A stretch of DNA of 64,000 nt from Luteimonas sp. FCS-9 (GTDB lineage Bacteria > Pseudomonadota > Gammaproteobacteria > Xanthomonadales > Xanthomonadaceae). Position 1 is the stretch's first letter, and each line of letters begins with the position of its first letter. The notes beneath the pieces were generated by a model. The model was not told the DNA's origin, ran no database searches, and saw nothing but the letters and a program-made list of their open reading frames with translations. Location of the stretch: positions 1 through 64,000 of the forward strand of contig NZ_LASZ01000003.1 of NCBI RefSeq assembly GCF_001014645.1. Reading direction: 5' to 3'. Shown piece after piece: positions 14,409-24,881 of the stretch. Both the position numbers and the translations under genes were made by a program.

Positions 14409-15308
14409 ATGCGGCAGGGATTGAAGCGTGTGGCGCGGCGTCGCGAGGATGCGCTAGTCGGCGTGCGGTGGGACCGGCTGGAACATCTGCTCGCCGCGTA
14501 CTACCGGGAGGCGGGTTACCACGTCGAACATGTCGGGACAGGTGCGACAGCCGATCGCTTCGACGGCGGCGTCGACCTCGAGTTGCGGCGCGATGGTCGG
14601 CTGCTCCTCGTGCAGGTCAAGCATTGGAACGCGTACAAGGTGCCGCACAACGATGTGCATCAGTTGATCGGCGTGATGGTCAATGCCAGGGCCGATGGCG
14701 CCATCGTCGTGACGAGCGGCGAGTTCACCAGGGCGGCCATCGAGGCCGCGGCGCGCAACGACCGGATCCAGCTGATCGATGGCGACGAACTCCGTGCGAT
14801 GCTCGGACCGCTGCCGCAGGTGCCGATCGCTGCGATGCAAGGCGCGGACGCGCTCGCCGTGCAGATCGGCGAGCGGCTGGTACGGACTGCGATGCGCCAG
14901 GCCCTGCCTGCCGGCCGCGAGGCCGCCCTGTCCTGGGCCAAGGTCACCGCCGCGACGATGTTGCTGAAGATCGCGGCCATCGCGGTGTTGGCGCTCGCTG
15001 GGTATCTGGTCATCCAGGCCAATTTCCGCAACCTGGGCGAACGCCTGGAAGGTGTCGGCAAGCCCGTCGCCGTCGCGGCGCCGCCTCCGGCGTCGGTCTC
15101 GCAGTTTGCTTCGCCCCGCGCGTTCGCCGCGCCGATGCCTGCAGCCCACGATTTCTGTATCGAGCGCGATCCGCGCACCGGCTCGACGGTCGATCGTTGC
15201 ATCGAGCACGCGGCACGCCCCAAGCCATCGCTTGCCGACGTCCGCGAGTCGCAACGCAAGGCGGACGCGGCCATGGAGGTACTGCGGCACTCCACGCCGG
15301 AGATGTAG
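14409..15308 (+). CDS. Mrr-like restriction endonuclease domain with membrane helix
   Basis: 299 residues from ATG 14409, which has AGGGG six bases upstream; two earlier in-frame ATGs are less well placed. Residues about 20-140 form a PD-(D/E)xK fold of the Mrr type: GGVDLELRRDG (Asp56) and LLVQVKHW (Gln69-x-Lys71), followed by a helical block. A hydrophobic segment follows (about 185-205, LKIAAIAVLALAGYLVIQ), then a Pro/Ala-rich tail with paired cysteines (DFCIERDP, DRCIEHAA). The nuclease domain should stay in the cytoplasm at the membrane, as in DUF2034/Mrr-type membrane proteins. It could act on foreign DNA during uptake, or be a housekeeping repair factor. Confidence 0.7.
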   Translation: MRQGLKRVARRREDALVGVRWDRLEHLLAAYYREAGYHVEHVGTGATADRFDGGVDLELRRDGRLLLVQVKHWNAYKVPHNDVHQLIGVMVNARADGAIVVTSGEFTRAAIEAAARNDRIQLIDGDELRAMLGPLPQVPIAAMQGADALAVQIGERLVRTAMRQALPAGREAALSWAKVTAATMLLKIAAIAVLALAGYLVIQANFRNLGERLEGVGKPVAVAAPPPASVSQFASPRAFAAPMPAAHDFCIERDPRTGSTVDRCIEHAARPKPSLADVRESQRKADAAMEVLRHSTPEM

Positions 15309-15391
15309 TCGCTTCTTTTCCGTATCGACTGCGGGCACCGGTGCGTGCTCGTCGGTCGATGTACGTTGAATCCAACCAGGAACCCGAACGA

Positions 15392-16171
15392 ATGTTGAAG
15401 TCTGTTGCTGCTGGTCTGATCGTGCTCGTCTGTGCATTGCCGACCTCGGCGATCGCGGTGAGGATCGCCCATGAGGATTACCCGATGCGCGTGCCCGCCG
15501 CGGCAGGCGATGGGCAGGTGGTCACGCTCACCGTGATCGACAGCCGGCCGTACGTGCTCGACGGCGACAGCAAGGAATCGTACGAGGGCATGACCCGGGA
15601 GCTGTACGGGATTCCGATCAGCCGCAATACCGCGGACAACTCCCCGATGGCCAGCTATCTGGGGGAGCGCTTGCGTCTCGGGTTCGAACAGGCCGGTTAT
15701 GCCGCCACGTACGAGCCCAGCGTCAAGGGCACCGCGTCGGATGTCCGGGCCCGGTCGCTCACGGCCGACGGCGTGGATCTGATCTTTCTGGTCACGCTGA
15801 AGGAGTGGTCCTACGACCAGGGATTTGCGAACCCTGAATTCACCCACGACGTCGTCATCGACGTCTACACCGGGGCCGGGCACCTGTTGAGCAGCGAGGC
15901 CTTCAACGGCGTCGACCCGATGCCGACGGGAGGATGGAAGCACTACAAGCGCCGGTACGCGGAGCTGTATCAGGACGTCTTCGACCGCATGTTCGCCTCG
16001 CAGAATCTCGTCGCAGGTCTTGCCGGCCGGTCGACGATTCCGGCGCCGGACATGCCCAAGGGTCCGTCGATCGAGTCGCGTCTCGAGACTCTGGGCAGCG
16101 TCCATGCGCAAGGGCTCATCGACGAGGAGACGTTCAAGGCCCAGCAGGCGCGGATTCTCCTCGAGCTTTGA
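15392..16171 (+). CDS. Exported protein with C-terminal SHOCT-like segment
   Basis: 259 residues from ATG 15392. A signal peptide (LKSVAAGLIVLVCALPTSAIA) is followed by a domain with VVTLTVIDSRPYVLDGD near its start and TADGVDLIFLVTLKEWSY in the middle. The last 35 residues (LGSVHAQGLIDEETFKAQQ) match the SHOCT pattern of a short helix-turn-helix ending a membrane or exported protein. I recognise no enzymatic domain. It follows the Mrr-like gene by 83 bases. Confidence 0.6.
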   Translation: MLKSVAAGLIVLVCALPTSAIAVRIAHEDYPMRVPAAAGDGQVVTLTVIDSRPYVLDGDSKESYEGMTRELYGIPISRNTADNSPMASYLGERLRLGFEQAGYAATYEPSVKGTASDVRARSLTADGVDLIFLVTLKEWSYDQGFANPEFTHDVVIDVYTGAGHLLSSEAFNGVDPMPTGGWKHYKRRYAELYQDVFDRMFASQNLVAGLAGRSTIPAPDMPKGPSIESRLETLGSVHAQGLIDEETFKAQQARILLEL

Positions 16172-16352
16172 ACGCCGAGGACCGCGGCAGGGTGCGCTGT
16201 GCGGACGCAACATGAGGCCGCCGGCGCAGTGATCGATTGTTCCATCGACAGGATTTCGAAAATGTTTGGTCTAAACGTAACCGACTCGTCTACATCGGCG
16301 TCTGCAGACATTCGGGCGGCGATGCTCGTCAAGGTCGGCATGGCTGGCAGGA

Positions 16353-17069
16353 TTGCTCTGCGTCTCGCCCGTCATGGCTGATCGGGGCCCTCAGGAGAGT
16401 GCGCTCGTCGCGGCGGAGGAGAACGGTCGGACGCTCTATCTCCATGCCCGGGCAATCGCGTCGGTCAAAGCCGAAATGCAGAGGGACCGGGCAATGCGCC
16501 GGGATCGCCGGGTCGCGGGCGAGATTACGGAAGCGCGCGACGGCGGTATCGCCGTGACGGTCGTAGATCGGACGCCATCGGCGATCTACCGTGCGGTCGT
16601 GTCGCCTGACGGCACCTTGCAGGCGCCGGTGGAGGCCGTGGCGGCGCCCGGCGAACTCTCGGCCTACGAATCGGCTGCGGTGCGCGCAAGATCGATGGCG
16701 ATGGCGTTCGATGCGCCGCGGTGCGGCAAGGACTACGACGCGATCGCGTTTCCATCGAGTGCGTCCGACGGGTGGATGGCGTACCTGCTGCCTCGTCCGG
16801 CGCGCGGATCGGTGCCCATCGGTGGCTCGTATCGGCTGGAAATCGAGGGCGAGGGCGTCGTCGCAAGCCGCCCCTACACGCGGAGCTGCATCGCGCTCGC
16901 GCCAAGTCCGAATTCGGTGGGGATGATGATCACCCATCTGCTCGATCCTGTCCCGACGGACGTGCACGTGTTCTGGAGCCTTTGGGAAGGCAAGCCGTTC
17001 TTCGTTGGCGTGGAGAACGGAGCGTGGCGGATCGCGGACGGGCGGATCGCGCCGTTGAAAGGCGAGTAG
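16353..17069 (+). CDS. Exported protein of unknown function, start uncertain
   Basis: About 238 residues. The N-terminus is a signal peptide (LAGLLCVSPVMA) followed by DRGPQESALVA. No ATG lies in frame before it; TTG 16353 is the nearest start but leaves a short signal, so translation may begin at CTG 16344 or further upstream, or a base has been lost. The mature protein has two cysteines (DAPRCGKDYD, YTRSCIAL) and strand-rich sequence (IAVTVVDRTPSAIYRAV). Function unknown. Confidence 0.55.
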   Translation: MLCVSPVMADRGPQESALVAAEENGRTLYLHARAIASVKAEMQRDRAMRRDRRVAGEITEARDGGIAVTVVDRTPSAIYRAVVSPDGTLQAPVEAVAAPGELSAYESAAVRARSMAMAFDAPRCGKDYDAIAFPSSASDGWMAYLLPRPARGSVPIGGSYRLEIEGEGVVASRPYTRSCIALAPSPNSVGMMITHLLDPVPTDVHVFWSLWEGKPFFVGVENGAWRIADGRIAPLKGE

Positions 17070-17113
17070 CACCTCGCGATCGCACAAGCCTGGGTGAAGA
17101 GCCGGACGCGTTG

Positions 17114-17140
17114 CGACCTGCCGGGATATGCGGCAGGTCG
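17114..17140 (+). terminator. Hairpin downstream of the 16353-17069 gene
   Basis: CGACCTGCC pairs perfectly with GGCAGGTCG across a nine-base loop, 45 bases after the stop. There is no T-tract, so its strength is uncertain. It probably separates this transcript from the metallopeptidase gene. Confidence 0.5.
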
Positions 17141-17181
17141 TGTAACGGGCGCAGCACCATGACGGATTCGACGGAGACACA

Positions 17182-18186
17182 ATGCTCGGGTGGTTGTTCG
17201 GCAGGAGAACGGCGCGTGCGCCCGTCGCGTCGGAGGCACGCGAAGCGAGAGCGCGGTTGCCGGTTCACATGGTCTGGCGCGACGACATGGCGCTTCCGGT
17301 GCCAGATTGGCACGTTGTGGGTGCCGGTTTGCCGACAGACCCAGACGACAGGTTTCTGCACGACTACTACGACGCCGCCGCCATGGACTGGCTCGACGCG
17401 CTGGCCGATGCGCTGCCGTCGGCCTATCGACAGTACGGGGCCGATGATTTCCTGTTGTTGTCGGCGCAGCCGCCGCGCGAAGCGGCGCTGGTGCTGCGCA
17501 CCTGCGAACAGGCATTGCGGGCGATCCATGAGCGACTCGGGTCGCTTGCCAGCGATGTCGGCTATGGCCGCTACGTCGTGCTGGTGTTCGCCAGTCTGGA
17601 CGATTACGACGCGTACGTGTCGCAGTACCGGAACGAGGACGACGAGGCGCCGATGTCCAGCGGCGTCTTCATCGATGCCGGCTACGGACACTTCGCGAGC
17701 TGGCATGACGGCCTGGACGAGCTGGAGGCGGTCGTCGTCCACGAGCTCACGCATGCGCTGCTGGCGCACCTCCCCATGCCGCACTGGCTGCACGAGGGGT
17801 TCGCGGTGAATGTGGAGCAGACGCTGTTGCCGCGGCTCGCCGATCCGCGTCTGGCGCTGTACCGGCCGGACGAGATGGCCGCGCGCCACGCTGCGTGGTG
17901 GAACGCGACGACGATCCAGACATTCTGGTCGGGCGAGGCCTTCCATACCGCGAACGGCGGGCTGGACATGGCCTACGACCTGGCGCGCATCATCACCGGG
18001 CTGGCCGCGCGCGAAGACGAGGTCGCGTTCCGCGCGTTCGCCGCGACGGCGACGGACGACGATGCGGGAGCTGCTGCCGCGGACAATGCGCTCGGTTATC
18101 CGCTCGAACATCTGGTCCAGGCCGTGCTGGGCGACGGCGACTGGGCACCGCGTCCGGAGACATGGCCGGTCACCGAACCGGCTTGA
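17182..18186 (+). CDS. HExxH zinc metallopeptidase (gluzincin-like)
   Basis: 334 residues, no signal peptide. The zinc site is VVVHELTHALL (His187, Glu188, His191) with HEGFAVN downstream (Glu205), the MA-clan arrangement HExxH...E. Upstream, residues about 110-160 are alpha/beta (GYGRYVVLVFASLDDYDAYV). It should cleave peptides in the cytoplasm; substrate unknown. The gene is convergent with the small membrane-protein gene on the other strand, 16 bases apart. Confidence 0.7.
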   Translation: MLGWLFGRRTARAPVASEAREARARLPVHMVWRDDMALPVPDWHVVGAGLPTDPDDRFLHDYYDAAAMDWLDALADALPSAYRQYGADDFLLLSAQPPREAALVLRTCEQALRAIHERLGSLASDVGYGRYVVLVFASLDDYDAYVSQYRNEDDEAPMSSGVFIDAGYGHFASWHDGLDELEAVVVHELTHALLAHLPMPHWLHEGFAVNVEQTLLPRLADPRLALYRPDEMAARHAAWWNATTIQTFWSGEAFHTANGGLDMAYDLARIITGLAAREDEVAFRAFAATATDDDAGAAAADNALGYPLEHLVQAVLGDGDWAPRPETWPVTEPA

Positions 18187-18202
18187 GCTACCTGTGCGCC
18201 GC

Positions 18203-18499
18203 CTACGGCGGCGCGTTGTCCCCGTTCGGTCCCTCGGCCTCGCCCACCGCACTCGCCACCCGCCGCACCCGCGCCCGGTAGTCGTGCACGTTGTCGCCCT
18301 GGATGCGGGTGGCCTGGGTGCCCTTGACGGTGCCGACCTTGTTGTCGGTGCCGGTGACGGGGGTGGCGTCGACCGTGGTCTCGCGCTCGAAGGCGTGCGA
18401 CTTGTCGGTGTTGCGGTAGTAGCGGTACAGCGCCCAGTACAGGGCGGTGGCGCCGGCAGGGCCGGCGAGCAATAACCAGAGTCCGTTTTCGTCGCTCAT
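18203..18499 (-). CDS. Small single-pass membrane protein of the SPFH operon
   Basis: 98 residues. Residues 5-22 are hydrophobic (LWLLLAGPAGATALYWALY), followed by a soluble charged tail (RIQGDNVHDYRARVRRV). Its ATG overlaps the stop codon of the zinc-ribbon gene (ATGA), so the two are translationally coupled. With the zinc-ribbon and SPFH genes it forms a three-gene operon. Function unknown; it may be the membrane anchor of the other two. Confidence 0.7.
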   Translation of the reverse strand: MSDENGLWLLLAGPAGATALYWALYRYYRNTDKSHAFERETTVDATPVTGTDNKVGTVKGTQATRIQGDNVHDYRARVRRVASAVGEAEGPNGDNAPP

Positions 18500-19812
18500 G
18501 CCATGGTCACCAGGGCTGCGATGGCGAGGCCTTCGAGGATCGTGCCGACGGTGAGCGCGGCCAGCAGCAGTTTCCACTGCTGCACGGGCACGCTGCCCAT
18601 GGTCTCGCCGGTACGGCCGTTGACGGCGATGTAGTGCAGCAGGCCGCCGTTCCTGCCGGGCTGGTGGTAGGAGTACAGCCAGACCGGCAGGTACATCGAG
18701 ACCCAGCGCGTGCCGTGGACGTCGAGGCGCTCGTGTTCCCAGCGCACGCCGCGGTCGTAGCGACGCACCGAGCCCTCGACCTGGGCGCGGGCGATCGACA
18801 GCAACTGGTCTTCCAGCCGCGGACGCAGGTGCTCGACGTTGCGGTTGCGCTTCTCGGAGGTGAAGCCGGCCAGGTACGAGGCGTTCCACCTGACGGCGTT
18901 CTTGGTGTCGAACGGCAGGATCGTGTTGATGATGTTGTTGGTGTTGGCCTGGATGTCCAGGTTGCCGCGCTCGGCCGAGGATTCGAGCGGCAGGTCGTCG
19001 ACGGTGAAGTCCACCTGCCGTTCCACGCGGTAGACGTCGGCGTCGTAGTAGGTCTTCTTGTTGTTGTCGGTGCCGCGCGTGTAGCGACGCGTCTCGATCT
19101 CGCCCTTGCCGGCGATGGCGGCGCTCGCGCGGCCGTCGACGACCATGTAGGGCAGATAGACGCCGACGACGTTGTCGGGCGTGAACTCGTCCTTGAACGC
19201 CTTGAGCGCGAACAGCCGGCGCTTGTCGACGAACTGGCGGATGCACGCGACGGCGTCGTCCTTCTTGATGTGGAACGGCAGCACCGCGTCGGGCACGGCG
19301 CCGTTGGGCACCTGCTCGTTGATGCCGAAGACGTGACGGCACCAGTGGCACCGGGCGGTCATCGCATTCTCGGTGTTGACGGTGACCTCGGCGCCGCAGC
19401 CGCTGCACTTGAAGGTCATCAGCGCGGCGGCGTCGGCCTCGATGTCGCGAGCGCCGGAGGCGAGCACGGTGCCGGTGAGCCCGTCGATGCCCTCACCGAA
19501 ACCGAAGGCCTCCTCGACGCGTTCGCCGTGCCATTCGTTGCGGCAGTACAGGCAGACGAGCACGTCGGTGCCGGGGCGCTGGCGGATGTCGGTCGAGCCG
19601 CACTTGGGGCAGCGGTTGAGGCCGTCGCGCAGTTCGGCGGACGCGGTGTCGATGGCGAGCGGGTCGGGGGCCTCGAGCTCGTCGCGGATCGCACCCGGCA
19701 ACGTGGCCGGGTCGATCGGGTGCGTCCCCGGCAGGGGCGGGACGTCGCGCGGCGAGCCCGGGCCGTCGGCCGGCCGGGCCGGCAACGGCGGGGGCAGCTT
19801 GGAGTCGGACAT
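18496..19812 (-). CDS. Double zinc-ribbon membrane protein (TFIIB-type ribbon)
   Basis: 438 residues. After a proline-rich N-terminus there are two zinc ribbons: CPKCGSTDI...CLYCRNEW (about 69-92) and CSGCGAEV...CHWCRHVF (about 136-160). A large beta-rich domain follows (VVGVYLPYMVVDGRASAA, NIINTILPFDTKNAVRWNAS), with a terminal hydrophobic helix (LLLAALTVGTILEGLAIAA). This architecture is known as a TFIIB-type zinc-ribbon protein of unknown function that often sits beside an SPFH protein, as here. Start at ATG 19812; the gap to the SPFH stop is 17 bases. Confidence 0.75.
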   Translation of the reverse strand: MSDSKLPPPLPARPADGPGSPRDVPPLPGTHPIDPATLPGAIRDELEAPDPLAIDTASAELRDGLNRCPKCGSTDIRQRPGTDVLVCLYCRNEWHGERVEEAFGFGEGIDGLTGTVLASGARDIEADAAALMTFKCSGCGAEVTVNTENAMTARCHWCRHVFGINEQVPNGAVPDAVLPFHIKKDDAVACIRQFVDKRRLFALKAFKDEFTPDNVVGVYLPYMVVDGRASAAIAGKGEIETRRYTRGTDNNKKTYYDADVYRVERQVDFTVDDLPLESSAERGNLDIQANTNNIINTILPFDTKNAVRWNASYLAGFTSEKRNRNVEHLRPRLEDQLLSIARAQVEGSVRRYDRGVRWEHERLDVHGTRWVSMYLPVWLYSYHQPGRNGGLLHYIAVNGRTGETMGSVPVQQWKLLLAALTVGTILEGLAIAALVTMA

Positions 19813-19829
19813 GGGCGCGGCGCCGGCGA

Positions 19830-20990
19830 CTACAGGCCCAGCGCCTTGGCCTTGAGCGCGTCGTAGTCGTCCTGCGTGATCAGGCCGAGGTCGAGCATCT
19901 CCTTGGCCTTCTTGAGCTTGGCGACCGGGTCGTCGGCGGCGGGGGCCGCCGGTGCGGCCGGGGTCGCCGGCTGCTGCAGGCTGCCCAGGCCACCGGCCAT
20001 CCCCGAGGCCATGCCCAGGCCGACCAGGCCCGCCGCGCCGCCGTGCTCGCCGGCCGACTGCATGCCCTGGGCGACGCTGGCCTGCAGGTTGGAATTGCCG
20101 CGCGATCCGGCCAGCGCATCCGCGCGCTGCACGGTCTTGAGCAGTTCGCGGGTGTTGGCGTCGTACTCGATGGAGACGATGGCGGTCTTGACGATCGCAA
20201 GGCCCCGGTCGGACTTCCACTGGTAGCCCTGTTCGACGGCCTCCGACAGGCTCTGGGCGAAGCCCAGCGAATCCTGCTGGATCTTGGTGATGCGGTTGCC
20301 CTTGGCCGGATCGTTCGTGTACAGGCTGAAGGCCGGCGCGAGCGAGCCGACGACTTCGTTGAACAGCTGGCTGGCGGCGGCGTTGTCGATGTCGGTGAAG
20401 TCGAACACCTGGCCGGGCTGCAGGTAGCTGGCAGGCACGAAATTCTTCACGAACAGGATCGGGTCGACGATCTTGAGCGTGTAGGAACCGCGCGTGAGCG
20501 CGCCGACCTGGGTGCCGAGGAAGCCGTCGTCCCAGTAGATCTCCGACTGGGTGCCGAAGCGGTTGTCGGGCAGTTCCTTGAGCGAGACGAAGAACGCGGC
20601 CTGCTGGGCGCCGGGCTGGCCGCCGAACTTGAAGCGTTCCCAGCTCTGGCGGATCAGCGGGCTGACGATGCCGTCGCCGGCGAAGATCGACTGCGAGTTG
20701 ACGTCGTCCGAACGCCATTCGTAGCCGCCGGGCTCGGCGACGAAGCCGGTGATCGCGCCGTCCTGGAACAGCAGCAGGCCGTAGCCCTCGGGCACGACGA
20801 TCTTCGAACCGTTGGTGATGATGTTGGTCGAGCCGCGCGTGTTGGACCCGCGCCCGGCATTGGTGCCCTGCGGCACGGCGGCGAACAGGGCGGCGGTCGG
20901 CGGCAGGCCGGCCGGCACCGTGAAGAAGTCCTTCCACTGGTCGGCGAGCACGCCGCCGACCGCCCCCTTCACCGCTTGCACAAGACCCAT
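19830..20990 (-). CDS. SPFH-domain protein with SHOCT tail (virion-core-like)
   Basis: 386 residues from ATG 20990, with GGGAG before it. The central part is an SPFH/band-7 domain (SKIVVPEGYGLLLFQDG, SYTLKIVDPILFVKNFVP, GLAIVKTAIVSIEYDANT). It is of the type annotated as virion-core-like (YdjI group), which has no N-terminal membrane anchor. An Ala/Gly/Pro linker (about 310-345) leads to a SHOCT motif (LKKAKEMLDLGLITQDDYDALKA, given in parts). SPFH proteins oligomerise into membrane scaffolds. It is the first gene of the operon with the zinc-ribbon and small membrane proteins. Confidence 0.8.
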   Translation of the reverse strand: MGLVQAVKGAVGGVLADQWKDFFTVPAGLPPTAALFAAVPQGTNAGRGSNTRGSTNIITNGSKIVVPEGYGLLLFQDGAITGFVAEPGGYEWRSDDVNSQSIFAGDGIVSPLIRQSWERFKFGGQPGAQQAAFFVSLKELPDNRFGTQSEIYWDDGFLGTQVGALTRGSYTLKIVDPILFVKNFVPASYLQPGQVFDFTDIDNAAASQLFNEVVGSLAPAFSLYTNDPAKGNRITKIQQDSLGFAQSLSEAVEQGYQWKSDRGLAIVKTAIVSIEYDANTRELLKTVQRADALAGSRGNSNLQASVAQGMQSAGEHGGAAGLVGLGMASGMAGGLGSLQQPATPAAPAAPAADDPVAKLKKAKEMLDLGLITQDDYDALKAKALGL

Positions 20991-21058
20991 GGGAACTCCC
21001 TGCGATTGGTCGCCGGGCACCGCGCCCGCCGTGTCGCCGGACTATACCTGCGCGCAGG

Positions 21059-22039
21059 TCAAGACGCGGGCGCGGCGCCTCGGCCGGCGTGCCAGCCGGC
21101 GCGCGCGGGGGCGTCGTGGAAGGTCCAGGCGACGAAGCGGCTCTGCTTGCTGCCCTGCGCCATGGCGACCTCGCGCACGTCGGCCGCGTCGGCCTGGCGC
21201 AGTTGCCGACGCAGGCCGGACAGGTGTTCGGCGCGGGCGACGAGGCTGGTGAACCACAGCACCCGGTCGCCGATGCCGGCGCTCTCGCGGACCATCCTGC
21301 GCAGGAACTCGGCTTCGCCGCCGGGGCACCACAGTTCGTGGGCGTGGCCGCCGAAGTTCGGGGCCGGGGGCGTCGCGCGTCCGGCAGGAGGCGCCTTGCC
21401 GAGCTGGCGCCGCTTGCGCTGGTGGGCGCCGGCGGCGTCGGCGGCCGAGGCGTGGAACGGCGGGTTGCACAACGTGAGGTCGAAGCGGTCGTCCTCGCGC
21501 ACGACGCTCTCGAAGATGCGGTTGCGGGCGGGCTGGAGGCGCAGGGCGATCGCCTTGTCGAGACGGTTGGCCTGGACGATCGCGGTGGCGACCTGCAGCG
21601 AGGTGGCGTCGATGTCGCTGCCGACGAAGCGCCAGCCGTACTCGGCGTGGCCGAGCAGCGGATAGATGCAGCTGGCGCCGACGCCGACGTCGAGCACGCG
21701 CACCGCCGCGCCGCGCGGGATCGTGCCGTCGCCGGACGCGGCCAGCAGGTCGGCCAGGCCGTGCAGGTAGTCGGCGCGGCCGGGGATCGGCGGGCACAGC
21801 GCGCCGTCGGGCAGGTCCCAATGCGCGATGCCGTAGTCGCTGCGCAGGATCGCGCGGTTGAGCGCACGTACCGCGGCGGGGTCGTCGAACGCGATGCTGG
21901 TGTCGCCGCGCGGGGTCGTCAGCAGGTGGGCGCCCAGGTCGGGACTGGCGGCGAGCAGGCGGGGAAAATCATAGCGGCCCTGATGGCGGTTGCGCGGGTG
22001 CAGGGGGGCGGCGCGGGTGGGGCCGGGAGGAACGGGCAT
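21059..22039 (-). CDS. rlmF: 23S rRNA (adenine(1618)-N6)-methyltransferase RlmF
   Basis: 326 residues, close to the usual RlmF length. N-terminal HPRNRHQGRYDFPRL, the SAM-binding loop VLDVGVGASCIYPLL (about 110-124) and the amino-methylation motif LTLCNPPFH (about 187-195) are all present. RlmF uses SAM to methylate A1618 of 23S rRNA during large-subunit assembly. The start at ATG 22039 gives MPVPPGPTRAAPLHPRN. It is read on the minus strand, after a gene for a small exported protein. Confidence 0.9.
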   Translation of the reverse strand: MPVPPGPTRAAPLHPRNRHQGRYDFPRLLAASPDLGAHLLTTPRGDTSIAFDDPAAVRALNRAILRSDYGIAHWDLPDGALCPPIPGRADYLHGLADLLAASGDGTIPRGAAVRVLDVGVGASCIYPLLGHAEYGWRFVGSDIDATSLQVATAIVQANRLDKAIALRLQPARNRIFESVVREDDRFDLTLCNPPFHASAADAAGAHQRKRRQLGKAPPAGRATPPAPNFGGHAHELWCPGGEAEFLRRMVRESAGIGDRVLWFTSLVARAEHLSGLRRQLRQADAADVREVAMAQGSKQSRFVAWTFHDAPARAGWHAGRGAAPAS

Positions 22040-22100
22040 GCGGACACTCGGTGGGACGGACGGCAGGGCGCCAGTATGGCGGGCCGCGGGCGTCGCCAAA

Positions 22101-22126
22101 GAAAAACCCCGCCGGAGCGGGGTTTT
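22101..22126 (-). terminator. Intrinsic terminator between the small exported protein and rlmF
   Basis: On the minus strand, AACCCCGCTCCGGCGGGGTT forms a tight stem-loop followed by a T-run; the plus strand also ends in TTTT, so it may work both ways. It follows the minus-strand small exported protein gene and precedes rlmF. Confidence 0.85.
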
Positions 22127-22148
22127 CGCGGTCGGTCGCGGGCGGGGA

Positions 22149-22429
22149 TCAGCCCTGCGGCAGGTCGCACTGCATCTTGGCGTCGACGGAGTAGGGCTTC
22201 GGCACGTCGGGATTCTCGCTGGTGCGTTCGAACACCACCTCGAACGAATCGGCGTCCGGCGTGCCCTTGCGGTCGGTGCAGGCGGCCTGCAGCTTCTCCT
22301 TGACGGCGGCGATGCCGGCGTCGCGGTTGGCGCCGTCGGCACTGTTGGTCAGGTTGACGACCTCGGCGAAGGCCTGGGGGCTCAGCGCCAGCAGGCAGCC
22401 GGCGAACAGGATGCGGGCACGTTCCTCAT
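22149..22429 (-). CDS. Small exported protein with apparent frameshift after the start codon
   Basis: The protein frame reads RARILFAGCLLALSPQAFA, a good signal peptide core, then a mature domain of about 70 residues with two cysteines (QAACTDRKGT, KMQCDLPQG). No start codon lies in that frame. An ATG with a perfect AAGGAG upstream sits at 22429 but in a different frame; adding one base within the first few codons would join ATG to the signal peptide (M-R-N/K-R-A-R). So either a one-base deletion has inactivated the gene or the sequence has an error here. Mature function unknown. Confidence 0.55.
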
Positions 22430-22667
22430 GGAAATCTCCTTGCAGGGTGGGCGACGCGGGGCGCCGTTGCGGGTTGCGGCCGCGCCGGCCCGGCGTCGCG
22501 GGACGGGCGTCAGGGTAGGGAAGCGAGGTTAAGGTTCCGTGGGAACGCACAGCCGCCGGGCAGGGCGGGTTCCGCCGACGAGGCCGGGTTCGCGGACTGG
22601 ATCACCTTCGAGCGCGCGAACGAGACCCGGTAGGTTCCCGCCGCGCACGCGGCGTCTCCCTGAAACA

Positions 22668-22693
22668 CGACACCCCGGCGGACCGGGGTGTCG
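22668..22693 (-). terminator. Hairpin after the alpha-lytic-type protease gene
   Basis: CGACACCCCGG pairs with CCGGGGTGTCG around a short loop, 25 bases beyond the stop codon of the minus-strand protease gene. There is no clear T-tract; it probably acts as an mRNA 3'-end stabiliser or terminator. Confidence 0.55.
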
Positions 22694-22717
22694 CGTCACG
22701 CCGAACGGGCGTGACGG

Positions 22718-24483
<1,766 letters not shown>

Positions 24484-24759
24484 ATGAAGAAATGGCATTT
24501 GACCGCGGGCGTGCTGCTGGCTGCCGCCGTGTCCAGCACGACGGCCTTCGCTGCGCGCCATCACTACGAGGTCATCGGCGAGGGCGCCGGGCGGTCCGCG
24601 CAGGAAGCGCTCGAGTACGCGGAGCGCTCGGCGTACGACCAGTGCTACCGCGGTTGGGGCCAGTCCGACCAGCAGACCACGGTGCTGGCCGAATGGGTCG
24701 ATCCGGCCACCGGCTACTTTCATATCCGGGTGTCGCTGGGCTGCACTGTCGACGACTGA
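24484..24759 (+). CDS. Small exported protein, unknown function
   Basis: 91 residues from ATG 24484 with GGAG upstream. The signal peptide (LTAGVLLAAAVSSTTAFA) is cut before ARHHYEV. The mature part of about 68 residues is rich in Tyr, Gly and Gln, has cysteines at DQCYRGWG and LGCTVDD, and contains an EALEYAERSAY helix. The family resembles small periplasmic proteins of unknown role. A clear hairpin follows the stop. Confidence 0.65.
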   Translation: MKKWHLTAGVLLAAAVSSTTAFAARHHYEVIGEGAGRSAQEALEYAERSAYDQCYRGWGQSDQQTTVLAEWVDPATGYFHIRVSLGCTVDD

Positions 24760-24780
24760 GCCGCACGCAGTCTTGATACT

Positions 24781-24806
24781 CGACCGGAGGGACGTTCCTC
24801 CGGTCG
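24781..24806 (+). terminator. Hairpin after the small exported protein
   Basis: CGACCGGAGG pairs perfectly with CCTCCGGTCG around GACGTT, 21 bases after the stop codon. No T-run follows. It lies between convergent genes and may serve both. Confidence 0.55.
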
Positions 24807-24881
24807 TCGCGGCGAAGAAGCCGCAGCGCGATCACTCTGACGCCGCAGACGCGTCCCGCGGCTGGATCGCTGCCGCCTGAG

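Noticed and set aside
18496..21867. A single minus-strand frame of more than 1100 codons
   Set aside because: Only its last 438 codons are protein-like (zinc-ribbon protein). The upstream part is low-complexity Arg/Ala/Pro sequence antiparallel or out of frame to the SPFH and rlmF genes.
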